NCBI GenBank assembly: GCA_045576675.1
Contig: JAZNGX010000160.1
Location: 1-13,565, forward strand
Source: JAZNGX01 sp045576675
Lineage (GTDB): Bacteria > Bacillota > Clostridia > Monoglobales > Firm-18
DNA length: 13,565 nt
Direction of reading: 5' to 3'
This document shows, one piece after another, positions 1 to 6,939 of the stretch (its first letter is position 1; every line of letters begins with the position of its first letter). The notes below the pieces were generated by a model. The model had not been told where the DNA came from, did not search any database, and was given only the letters and a program-made list of their open reading frames with translations. The position numbers and the translations under genes were made by a program.

Positions 1-7
1 GGGTGAT

Positions 8-1876
8 ATGCACTGTGATAATGTATATGAAGATCAGCTTGACAGCTTAAATCCATACGAGGAACATACACACTTTTACAGAGTTATAGGGTCTTCCGCA
101 ACAACAGTAAGCTCATATTGGTCTGACTACTATGTGTTGCATGTTCAAAACAAAATGGACAAAAAAACTCAATACAAATTTGCTGCCAACGGAATATACA
201 AAAGAGAGCGTATCCGTTTAAACTGGGACGAATACAGTTGGAGTGAATGGACGCCATTTTTAGCAGGCAGTGACAATCAGCTTATTCAGTACAGCTTACC
301 TGACGGAATAGCTTCTGTGGACGAGCTGTTTGACGAGGGTATGTATATGCTGAACGATTGCATATACCTCGTGTATAAGCAAAATGACATTACAACTGTG
401 CAGTACCGTTTTGACGCATGGGGCAATATTTCGTGGCGTTTTACCGATTCGGGCAGCTATCCTGAAAGTTGGGAAAATCCTTTGCAAACCTTGAATGAAA
501 CTGTAACAGTCATTAATTCAAGAGTTGAGGTTTTAGAAGATCGCGCCGTAAGAAAGTACGGAGCAAAAAGAGAAAAGCTTTCTTCGTCACCAACCCTTAC
601 ACGCATCTGGGATGCAGAGGGGCTTACCGCTGCTGCAGGTGTTGACAATACTGTAGTGACAAACGACTTTGACAGCATTTACCCGTGGTCACATATGAGG
701 CGTTGCAACATAAGCGTTGTAAACGGCAAGGTGGTTATAAACGCATACGAGGGCGAGCCCGGCTATGTAACAGACGGCTCAAACGGACAGGTTGCAGTTG
801 AAATCCCCGAGTTTTATTACTGCCCACCCGACATCGAGGGTGATGAATACGAGGTGTTCGGGGTATCGGAATTTGCAATAGGCGGCTGGTTCAAATCACC
901 AAAGATGTATATCGGTGCGTATCCTGCCAACTTATCAAACGGAACACTATGCAGTTATTCTGGAGTATTTCCATACACATCAGTAACCACAAGAGCAAAT
1001 GCCCGGACACTTGCCAAAGCTACAGACAGCATATGCCAGCTTATTGATACAAAATACATAAACGCATTGCGTCTGTTATTTACAGTTGAATTTGCAACAT
1101 TAGATTCACAAAGCGTAATAAAAGGCGCATCTTCTTTAATATATGGCACCTCAGCACGTGCTGTTATAGCAGAAACAGGAACCAACCGAATTATTATAAA
1201 CAATGCTAACGCCAGTGCACACGTGAAAGGTCAGACTATCAGCATAGGTACTTCTGCATATGGAATCAACAAAGCAAACTACGTTACCATTACTGCTATT
1301 GAAGTATACGACAGCAACAACAAGGCACTTTATTTCAACGGCAATCCCACTGATATTGCAGTAGGCGACTATGTATGGTCAAGATTTTACAAAAATGGAG
1401 AAACCGATAATGTGGCAGCAGCATCCGGCTCTCCTGTATCAAATACAAATGGTAAATATTCCTGCAAATATCGTGGGATAGAAAACCCGTGGAGCAATAT
1501 ATGGCAAATAGTTGACGGTGTAAGCACACTTAACGGAGACATATATGTTTGTAACAACAAGGCAAGCTATGCTGACAACAAGTATGACGGTGAATATTCA
1601 AAGCTATGCTACTCCGTAGTACCAGGATTCGCTACCGAAATGGGCTTTGATGAACGTTATCCATATCTGAGGTTGCCAATAGCAACAGGCGGAAGCACGT
1701 CAACGTATTACTGTGACAGTTGTTATAAGTCAGGCACCGGAGAATTTGTTCCTGTAATAGCCGGCAACATTGCGGTAGGAGCCAATGCCGGAATATTCTA
1801 TTTTGATGCAAGCAGGATAATTAATGATATGAACACAGGAACACGTGTTATGTGGCTAGAAGAACAGGAGGGATAA
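8..1876 (+). CDS. Phage tail receptor-binding protein with knob-like repeats and a C-type-lectin-like head
   Basis: This is probably the host-recognition protein at the tail tip. By eye, residues 1-85 and 98-162 are two related repeats resembling the pyocin-knob unit of tail fibres: a 'FYRV' or 'GMYML' strand, a Q-Y-(K/R)-F strand, a (K/R)-R strand, then a W-rich end. Residues 160-182 form a short heptad-like coiled coil (TLNETVTVINSRVEVL), probably for trimerisation. Residues 183 to about 615 form a head that ends like the lectin-fold tail proteins of Bacillota phages: the YRGIENPWSNIWQIVDGV motif at 488-505, then YYCDSCY at 567-573 and GANAGIFYF at 591-599. The frame is open to the left edge (two codons), so the gene may begin upstream. 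However, 'gggtgat' before the ATG could be a Shine-Dalgarno overlapping an upstream stop, as at the next two genes. Tail-protein role fairly sure; exact fold and receptor inferred. Confidence 0.8.
   Translation: MHCDNVYEDQLDSLNPYEEHTHFYRVIGSSATTVSSYWSDYYVLHVQNKMDKKTQYKFAANGIYKRERIRLNWDEYSWSEWTPFLAGSDNQLIQYSLPDGIASVDELFDEGMYMLNDCIYLVYKQNDITTVQYRFDAWGNISWRFTDSGSYPESWENPLQTLNETVTVINSRVEVLEDRAVRKYGAKREKLSSSPTLTRIWDAEGLTAAAGVDNTVVTNDFDSIYPWSHMRRCNISVVNGKVVINAYEGEPGYVTDGSNGQVAVEIPEFYYCPPDIEGDEYEVFGVSEFAIGGWFKSPKMYIGAYPANLSNGTLCSYSGVFPYTSVTTRANARTLAKATDSICQLIDTKYINALRLLFTVEFATLDSQSVIKGASSLIYGTSARAVIAETGTNRIIINNANASAHVKGQTISIGTSAYGINKANYVTITAIEVYDSNNKALYFNGNPTDIAVGDYVWSRFYKNGETDNVAAASGSPVSNTNGKYSCKYRGIENPWSNIWQIVDGVSTLNGDIYVCNNKASYADNKYDGEYSKLCYSVVPGFATEMGFDERYPYLRLPIATGGSTSTYYCDSCYKSGTGEFVPVIAGNIAVGANAGIFYFDASRIINDMNTGTRVMWLEEQEG
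1867..1876 (+). promoter_or_regulatory. Shine-Dalgarno overlapping the stop codon of the tail protein
   Basis: The sequence ggagggataa supplies the last two codons (Glu-Gly) and stop of the tail protein and also the ribosome binding site of the next gene. GGAGGG lies 5 bases before the ATG at 1878. The same ten bases recur at 2201-2210, so translation is probably coupled along the module. Confidence 0.8.
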
Positions 1877-1877
1877 T

Positions 1878-2210
1878 ATGAAAACACAAAGCGATTTAAA
1901 GCCGGACAGCTTAAAGCTTAACAAAATCAAAAAAGGCAATGTGGAAATTTTGCTTACGGAAAATATCACAAAAAATGATGAGGGCTATGAATATGACTTA
2001 TACACCCTTACGGTGCCGTACCGCGAAAACCTTGAAAGTGCAATAAGAAGCAATCCTGACGTATGGCTTGCATACGCAAAAGCAAAGCAATCCGAGGTTG
2101 TTTATACCACAGAGCAGATTTTGCAGCAGGAAATAACAGAGCTTCAGCTTGAAAACATCGAACAAGGACAGCAAATTACAGATTTAGAATTAATTATTTT
2201 GGAGGGATAA
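1878..2210 (+). CDS. Small phage tail-associated protein, XkdW-like position
   Basis: The product is 110 residues and hydrophilic, with no membrane segment. The first 70 or so residues are a mixed, acidic domain rich in strand-like stretches (VEILLTEN, YEYDLYTLTVPY). The last 35 residues (about 74-108) are Q/E/L-rich with regular leucine and isoleucine spacing, typical of a coiled coil. Length, C-terminal coil and position between the tail fibre gene and an XkdX-like gene match XkdW of PBSX-type elements, a baseplate or tail-fibre accessory of uncertain role. Start: ATG one base after the previous stop, with GGAGGG 5 bases upstream. Sequence similarity to XkdW itself is not obvious by eye, so the assignment rests mainly on architecture and synteny. 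Confidence 0.75.
   Translation: MKTQSDLKPDSLKLNKIKKGNVEILLTENITKNDEGYEYDLYTLTVPYRENLESAIRSNPDVWLAYAKAKQSEVVYTTEQILQQEITELQLENIEQGQQITDLELIILEG
2201..2210 (+). promoter_or_regulatory. Second stop-embedded Shine-Dalgarno, for the XkdX-like gene
   Basis: This is the same ggagggataa string as at 1867-1876. It again encodes Glu-Gly-stop and places GGAGGG 7 bases before the ATG at 2214. It decides the start of a gene that would otherwise be missed for its small size. Confidence 0.8.
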
Positions 2211-2213
2211 AAA

Positions 2214-2342
2214 ATGTACGAAAAAATCAAGGTAAGATATTTAAAAGGCTACATAAGACTTGACCAATTAAAGCGTTATGTAATGCTTGGTATTATTTCC
2301 GAAGAGCAGTACGAAGAAATCTGCGGAGAAAAATTTGCTTAA
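2214..2342 (+). CDS. xkdX: XkdX family small phage protein
   Basis: The product is 42 residues, beginning MYEKIKVRYLKGYI and ending SEEQYEEICGEKFA. This is the characteristic pattern of the XkdX family of Bacillota phages: a basic, aromatic N-terminal helix, a turn at G(I)I, then (T/S)EEQYxEI(T/C)G. Family members are about 40-60 residues and sit at the end of tail-fibre operons just before holin and lysin genes; their biochemical role is not established. The ATG is set by the stop-embedded GGAGGG at 2201-2206. It is the last plus-strand gene in the window, and no lysis gene follows. Confidence 0.85.
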   Translation: MYEKIKVRYLKGYIRLDQLKRYVMLGIISEEQYEEICGEKFA

Positions 2343-2376
2343 ACAAATAAGCAAAAGTGTATAATTATTTTAAAAA

Positions 2377-2405
2377 ATTTAAGAGGGCATTTTGCCCTCT
2401 TAAAT
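2377..2405 (-). terminator. Rho-independent terminator at the end of the polysaccharide operon
   Basis: This is a perfect 13-bp inverted repeat, with arms at 2377-2389 and 2393-2405 (core GAGGGCA / TGCCCTC) and a 3-base loop. Read on the minus strand, the stem runs straight into a U-tract (plus-strand A-run 2372-2377), giving a textbook terminator for the leftward operon. The stop codon of the last operon gene (2400-2402) lies inside the stem. On the plus strand the stem is followed by catatcaagc without a T-run, so it should stop phage-side transcription less well. Confidence 0.88.
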
Positions 2406-3605
2406 CATATCAAGCTCTTTTACAAGCTTAAGTCTTTCGTTATTGTAATTTTTTTCAATATGCTTTTTATTCTTAAAAGGATAAGTTACAATTCTTTTTA
2501 TCCACATAACAGGAAGCAAATATTTACGCTGTGCAAGTATGGGATACATACGTATCATTGTTTTTAAATCAGGGAACAATCTGAACCACAATGACATACC
2601 TGACCATTCCTTCATATATTCATTGTAATTATCGTTTTTAAACCGTGCAAAACGGTGTTCAGTATAAACCTCATACATATTTATACTGTTAACACTGCCG
2701 AAAAGCCCTGTTTTTGCAAAATCCGATATAACAGTCTTTATAAGCTCATCAGAAACAGCCTGCTTTTCATAATCAAAGCCAAAATATATGCGACCTATTT
2801 CATAACAGCATTTTATGAACTTATCATACTTTAAATATCCCATTATGCTATTATATCTTTCAAAATCAATATGCTCCTTATATGCATTGTTATAAAGCAG
2901 CATATCCATAAGCATTCGCACACTTGCCCCCTGTGACAGAAAATGCTTCACAAAATGCAGAGTTATAAATATTGCTCCGTCAGTATAACCCAAGGTTTCA
3001 TACTCAAAGCCTTCTGTTGTGGTGAATTTGCGATACGGCTCCTGATTTTTCACCTTATTATCAAACCACACATCTTCAAAAAGCTCATCATATAGTGAAA
3101 GATGGAACTCAAACAAGCCTGTTGCGGTACTTGTGCACATTGCGTGGTGGGAGGTACGCGGTCTTTCCTTAACCTCAAAGCCGTTCTGTGCCATAATATC
3201 ACACACTGCATTTTCAAGCTCAGGTGTATCAAGCAAAATGTCAGTATCGCCCGAAATTCTTGTTTCAGGCGTATTATACAGCTGTGAAATCACCTGTCCC
3301 TTTAGCATACAACAACGGATATTGTTTTTCTCAAGCATTTTAACTGTGTTTCCAACTGCCATATTTTTGCGGATGCTTTTTGTAACAACACCCATAAACT
3401 GTTGGTTGTGTGCAGCATACATTTCGTCAGACATTATTTCTGGTTTTATGCTACGAAGGCTCTTAATTCCGCAAAAAACCACAGGCCACACACCCTGCTG
3501 CAAGGCAAGCTTTGTGATTTCTTCAATATTATAATCACGGTTTTCTTCAGGCATCCTGCCTGCTGCACCGCAGGCAAAAAGATGCATCATATCATAAAAA
3601 CTCAT
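2400..3605 (-). CDS. Nucleotidyltransferase family protein (NTP_transf_5-like), last gene of the operon
   Basis: The product is 401 residues. The central signature is LKG at 101-103, then an Arg at 116 and GDTDILL at 119-125. This is the LKG...R..GD-D pattern of the 'uncharacterised nucleotidyltransferase' family (Pfam NTP_transf_5), where the two aspartates (120, 122) would bind metal and nucleotide. A conserved-looking H-L-S follows at 168-170. Members occur in polysaccharide and some peptide clusters, but the substrate is unknown. I place the start at the ATG that overlaps the capG stop as ATGA (3602-3605), because GGAGA lies 5 bases upstream. An ATG 12 bases earlier (3617) has no ribosome binding site. 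No signal peptide is seen. It is the terminal gene, ending in the operon terminator. It may modify a sugar or polymer with a nucleotidyl or phosphoryl group, but that is inference. Confidence 0.75.
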   Translation of the reverse strand: MSFYDMMHLFACGAAGRMPEENRDYNIEEITKLALQQGVWPVVFCGIKSLRSIKPEIMSDEMYAAHNQQFMGVVTKSIRKNMAVGNTVKMLEKNNIRCCMLKGQVISQLYNTPETRISGDTDILLDTPELENAVCDIMAQNGFEVKERPRTSHHAMCTSTATGLFEFHLSLYDELFEDVWFDNKVKNQEPYRKFTTTEGFEYETLGYTDGAIFITLHFVKHFLSQGASVRMLMDMLLYNNAYKEHIDFERYNSIMGYLKYDKFIKCCYEIGRIYFGFDYEKQAVSDELIKTVISDFAKTGLFGSVNSINMYEVYTEHRFARFKNDNYNEYMKEWSGMSLWFRLFPDLKTMIRMYPILAQRKYLLPVMWIKRIVTYPFKNKKHIEKNYNNERLKLVKELDMI

Positions 3606-4744
3606 ATTTTTCTCCATACCATTTTATTTACAACGCCTGTATAGCTTTGTATTATTTTAACAACCTTTGTTGAAACATTTTCCTCAACATAATCAGGCAC
3701 CGGTATTCCATAGTCGCCGTTTTTGTTCATTTCAACTGCAGTTTCAACTGCCTGCAGCACCTGCTCTGTGGTTATTCCTGCAAGGATAAAGTTACCCTTG
3801 TCAAGTGCTTCGGGGCGTTCTGTTGAGGTTCTTATGCAGATTGCAGGGAACGGATTATCAACTGACAAGAAAAAGCTGCTTTCTTCAGGCAGTGTTCCGC
3901 TGTCAGAAACAACTGCAAACGCATTCATTTGCAGGTTGTTATAATCATGGAAGCCAAGCGGCTTATTCTGAATAACACGCTTATCAAAAACAAACTTTCT
4001 CTGCTCAATATATTTTGCACTCCTCGGATGACAGGAATAAAGTATCGGCATATCATATTTTTCCGCTAGTGCGTTTACTGCATTCATAAGATTAAAGAAA
4101 TTCTGCTCTGTATCAATATTTTCCTCTCTGTGGGCGGAAAGTAAAATATACTTGCCCTTTTCAAGCCCAAGTCTTTCTAAAATATCGCTTTTCTTTATAT
4201 TATCAAGATTTTCGTGCAAAACCTCTGCCATCGGCGAGCCTGTAACATACGTTCTTTCCTTTGGCAAGCCGCACTCGTGAAGATATTTTCTTGCATGCTC
4301 TGAGTATGCCAGATTAACATCAGAGATTATATCAACAATTCTTCTGTTTGTTTCCTCAGGCAAGCACTCGTCTTTACATCTGTTTCCTGCTTCCATATGG
4401 AATATCGGAATATGCAGTCTTTTAGCCGAAATTGCTGAAAGGCAGGAATTTGTGTCGCCCAAAATCAGCAATGCGTCAGGCTTTTCCTTTACCATAAGCT
4501 GATATGATTTTGCAATTATATTGCCGATGGTTTCGCCCAAATCTGCACCGACTGCATTTAAGTAAAAGTCGGGAGCACGAAGCCCCAAGTCATCAAAGAA
4601 AACCTGATTTAATTCATAATCATAATTCTGACCTGTATGCACCAATATCTGATTAAAATATGTGTCGCACTTTTTTATTACAGCCGCAAGACGAATTATT
4701 TCCGGTCTTGTACCAACTATTGTCATAAGCTTTAGCTTGCTCAT
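3602..4744 (-). CDS. capG: UDP-N-acetylglucosamine 2-epimerase family, CapG/FnlC type
   Basis: This cytosolic enzyme should catalyse the last step of UDP-L-FucNAc synthesis, C2 epimerisation of UDP-6-deoxy-L-TalNAc. It is full length at 380 residues. The family motifs are in order: GTRPE 11-15, GDTNS 96-100, HMEAGNR 116-122, PEETNR 129-134, SAHREEN 203-209, SDSGTLPEE 280-288 and RTSTERPEA 305-313. The SDSGTLPEE stretch, in place of the GGxQEE of ordinary WecB, points to the CapG/FnlC branch, and so does its position directly after capE and capF. The start is the ATG with GAGGTG 6 bases upstream and 3 bases after the capF stop. The next gene overlaps its stop by ATGA. The alternative is a general UDP-GlcNAc/ManNAc epimerase, which the neighbours make less likely. 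Confidence 0.93.
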   Translation of the reverse strand: MSKLKLMTIVGTRPEIIRLAAVIKKCDTYFNQILVHTGQNYDYELNQVFFDDLGLRAPDFYLNAVGADLGETIGNIIAKSYQLMVKEKPDALLILGDTNSCLSAISAKRLHIPIFHMEAGNRCKDECLPEETNRRIVDIISDVNLAYSEHARKYLHECGLPKERTYVTGSPMAEVLHENLDNIKKSDILERLGLEKGKYILLSAHREENIDTEQNFFNLMNAVNALAEKYDMPILYSCHPRSAKYIEQRKFVFDKRVIQNKPLGFHDYNNLQMNAFAVVSDSGTLPEESSFFLSVDNPFPAICIRTSTERPEALDKGNFILAGITTEQVLQAVETAVEMNKNGDYGIPVPDYVEENVSTKVVKIIQSYTGVVNKMVWRKI

Positions 4745-4747
4745 ATC

Positions 4748-5890
4748 TCACACCTCTTCAAAATATGTATCGGGCTTATCCGGGTTAAAACATTCGTTGC
4801 ACCACATAAATGTTACCAAATCGGTTTCTCCCAGATTTATTATGTTGTGGGTATATCCTGTCGGGATATCCACAACCTCAATTTTATCACCGCTTACATA
4901 GTAGTCAATAACCTCATCTGTGCCGATTTTGCGGAACTGAATAAGCCCCTTGCCGCTTACCACCACAAATTTCTCATTTTTGGTATGATGCCAGTGATTG
5001 CCCTTTGTAATACCAGGCTTTGAAATGTTAACTGAAAACTGACCTCTGTCCGCAGTGCGTATTATTTCAGTAAAGCTGCCTCTGTTATCCACATTCATTT
5101 TAAGCGGATACGAAAATTCGTCTTTTGGCAGATAGCTTAAATATGTGCTGTACAACGCCTTTTCAAATCCGTCATCAAGCTTTGGTACAGACAGATTGTT
5201 GCGACTTTCCTTAAATGAGTAAATAAGCTCAACAATTCTTCCAAGCTTTACCGTGTGTACAACAGGTACATAACAATACCCGTCTTTCTTATTTGCATTG
5301 CCACACATTGCGTTTATAAATTCGTCCACAACATCATCAATATAAACTAAATTCATAACAACCTCAGGGTCGTTTACAGTGATGTCAAGCCCGTTTGCTA
5401 TGTTATTGCAAAAGGTTGCTACGGCACTGTTGTAGTTTGGTCTGCACCATTTACCAAATACGTTTGAAAGCCTGTACACAAGCACCTCCACACCGTTTTC
5501 CTTGCCATATTCAAAAATCAAATCCTCGCCGGCTTTTTTTGACCTGCCGTAAGGATTGTCCAGTGCCGCCTGAACAGATGATGAAACAAGCACAGGTGCT
5601 TTATTGCCGTTCTTTTTAAGGCTTTCAAGAAGGGTTGAAGTAAAGCCAAAGTTGCCCTCCATAAACTCACTTTCGTTTTGCGGTCTGTTTACTCCTGCCA
5701 AATGGCACACAAAATCACAGTCCTTGGTATACAAATCAAGCAGCTCTGGGTTAGTGTCAACATCGTATTCGTAGATTAATAATTCGCTTGACAAATTACT
5801 ATTTCTTTCTTTACCGAATTTGATATTATTAAGTTGTGCTATTAAGTTCTTACCAACAAAGCCTTTAGCTCCTGTTACAAGTATTTTCAT
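4748..5890 (-). CDS. capF: CapF-type bifunctional reductase/cupin of UDP-L-FucNAc synthesis
   Basis: The product is 380 residues with the two-domain plan of S. aureus CapF. The N-terminal short-chain-dehydrogenase domain has GAKGFVG at 7-13, SSS at 103-105 and YGRSK at 114-118; in the family it reduces the C4 ketone with NADPH. The C-terminal cupin domain has HWHH at 299-302, E306 and H348, fitting the family's zinc ligands; in the family it epimerises C3. The product would be UDP-6-deoxy-L-TalNAc, the substrate of CapG. I use the ATG at 5888-5890, which overlaps the capE stop as ATGA, has GGGAAGAG just upstream and gives the canonical MKILVTGAKG N-terminus. A GTG 12 bases upstream would only add four residues. 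Identity to the S. aureus protein looks high by eye, especially in the cupin half. Confidence 0.95.
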   Translation of the reverse strand: MKILVTGAKGFVGKNLIAQLNNIKFGKERNSNLSSELLIYEYDVDTNPELLDLYTKDCDFVCHLAGVNRPQNESEFMEGNFGFTSTLLESLKKNGNKAPVLVSSSVQAALDNPYGRSKKAGEDLIFEYGKENGVEVLVYRLSNVFGKWCRPNYNSAVATFCNNIANGLDITVNDPEVVMNLVYIDDVVDEFINAMCGNANKKDGYCYVPVVHTVKLGRIVELIYSFKESRNNLSVPKLDDGFEKALYSTYLSYLPKDEFSYPLKMNVDNRGSFTEIIRTADRGQFSVNISKPGITKGNHWHHTKNEKFVVVSGKGLIQFRKIGTDEVIDYYVSGDKIEVVDIPTGYTHNIINLGETDLVTFMWCNECFNPDKPDTYFEEV

Positions 5891-6921
5891 CGCTCTTCCC
5901 ACGCCTTTACTTCTTCTCTTATATAGCTTAATGTCAAAAGCTTTTCTTTAACCTGCTCTACATTTAAAAGCTCTGTGTTATTTGAATTAAATTCTGTAAG
6001 CGGATTGCGTTCCACATTACCGTCTTTAAAATATTTATCGTAGTTAAGACCTCTTTTATCTGCAGGAACACGATAAAAATCGCCCATATCTATTGCACCT
6101 GAGCATTCCTCATTGGTAAGAAGTGTTTCATACATCTTTTCGCCGTGACGTATACCTATTATCTTTATTTCCTGCTCAACCTTAAACAGCTCTTTTACTG
6201 CCTGTGCAAGTACTCCAATTGTGCAGGCAGGTGCTTTTTGCACCATTATATCACCGCTGTCTGCATTAGAGAATGCAAACAACACAAGCTCAACCGCTTC
6301 TTCAAGGCTCATAATAAAGCGTGTCATTTCAGGCTCGGTAATTGTTATAGGCTCGCCCTTTTTAATTTGTTCAATCCAAAGCGGAATAACAGAGCCTCTT
6401 GAACACATTACGTTGCCGTAGCGTGTGCAACATATCATTGATTTATCGGTAGTACGTGATTTTGCAACAACAACCTTCTCCATCATAGCCTTAGAAGTTC
6501 CCATTGCATTAACTGGATATGCAGCCTTGTCTGTTGAAAGGCAAATGATTTTCTCAACACCCTCGTCAATTGCAGCCGTCAACACGTTTTCAGTACCTAT
6601 TACGTTTGTTTTAACCGCTTCAATCGGAAAGAACTCGCATGACGGCACCTGCTTTAGTGCTGCTGCATGGAATATGTAATCCACACCATGCATTGCGTTT
6701 TTAACGCTTTGCAAATCACGTACATCGCCAATATAAAATTTGATTTTCTCGCTTAATTCAGGATATTTTGCCTGATATTCGTGACGCATATCGTCCTGCT
6801 TTTTTTCATCTCGTGAAAAAATGCGTATTTCACCTATGTCAGTGTCTAAAAATCTGTTTAAAACAGCGTTGCCGAACGACCCCGTCCCACCTGTTATAAG
6901 TAATGTTTTATTTTTGAACAT
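5887..6921 (-). CDS. capE: CapE-type UDP-GlcNAc 4,6-dehydratase/5-epimerase
   Basis: This is the first committed enzyme of UDP-L-FucNAc synthesis. It dehydrates UDP-GlcNAc and inverts C5, giving a 4-keto-6-deoxy-L-sugar. It is full length at 344 residues. Motifs: GGTGSFG at 11-17 (NAD(P) binding), DVRD at 66-69, HAAALKQVP at 85-93 and STDKAAYP at 129-136. The catalytic loop has M140 and K144 (MGTSK) where ordinary SDRs have YxxxK; methionine at this site is typical of the CapE/FnlA branch rather than a defect. The start is the ATG at 6919-6921, with a modest GGGG ribosome binding site 9 bases upstream. Its TGA overlaps the capF ATG by four bases. It follows the flippase gene by 18 bp. Confidence 0.94.
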   Translation of the reverse strand: MFKNKTLLITGGTGSFGNAVLNRFLDTDIGEIRIFSRDEKKQDDMRHEYQAKYPELSEKIKFYIGDVRDLQSVKNAMHGVDYIFHAAALKQVPSCEFFPIEAVKTNVIGTENVLTAAIDEGVEKIICLSTDKAAYPVNAMGTSKAMMEKVVVAKSRTTDKSMICCTRYGNVMCSRGSVIPLWIEQIKKGEPITITEPEMTRFIMSLEEAVELVLFAFSNADSGDIMVQKAPACTIGVLAQAVKELFKVEQEIKIIGIRHGEKMYETLLTNEECSGAIDMGDFYRVPADKRGLNYDKYFKDGNVERNPLTEFNSNNTELLNVEQVKEKLLTLSYIREEVKAWEER

Positions 6922-6939
6922 TGTTATCTGCCCCTTAAA

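Larger units (their letters stand above)
1..2342 (+). mobile_element. Distal end of a phage or tailocin tail module (prophage fragment)
   Basis: Three tightly packed plus-strand genes follow the order of the PBSX-type tail end: a large receptor-binding tail protein (XkdV position), a small coiled-coil protein (XkdW position) and a tiny XkdX-like protein. In PBSX-like elements and many Bacillota phages this trio is followed by holin and endolysin genes. Here the plus-strand genes stop and a convergent polysaccharide operon begins 57 bp later. No integrase, attachment-site repeat or lysis gene is visible, so I cannot tell an intact prophage with an unusual layout from a remnant or a tailocin. 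The left boundary is outside the window; the right boundary given is the last phage-like stop codon. Confidence 0.65.

Noticed and set aside
3133..3534. A 133-codon plus-strand frame
   Set aside because: It is antisense to the nucleotidyltransferase gene, with no recognisable domain or ribosome binding site.
6019..6036. Loss of the SDR catalytic tyrosine in CapE as evidence of a dead enzyme
   Set aside because: The CapE/FnlA branch commonly has methionine at this position, and all other motifs are intact.
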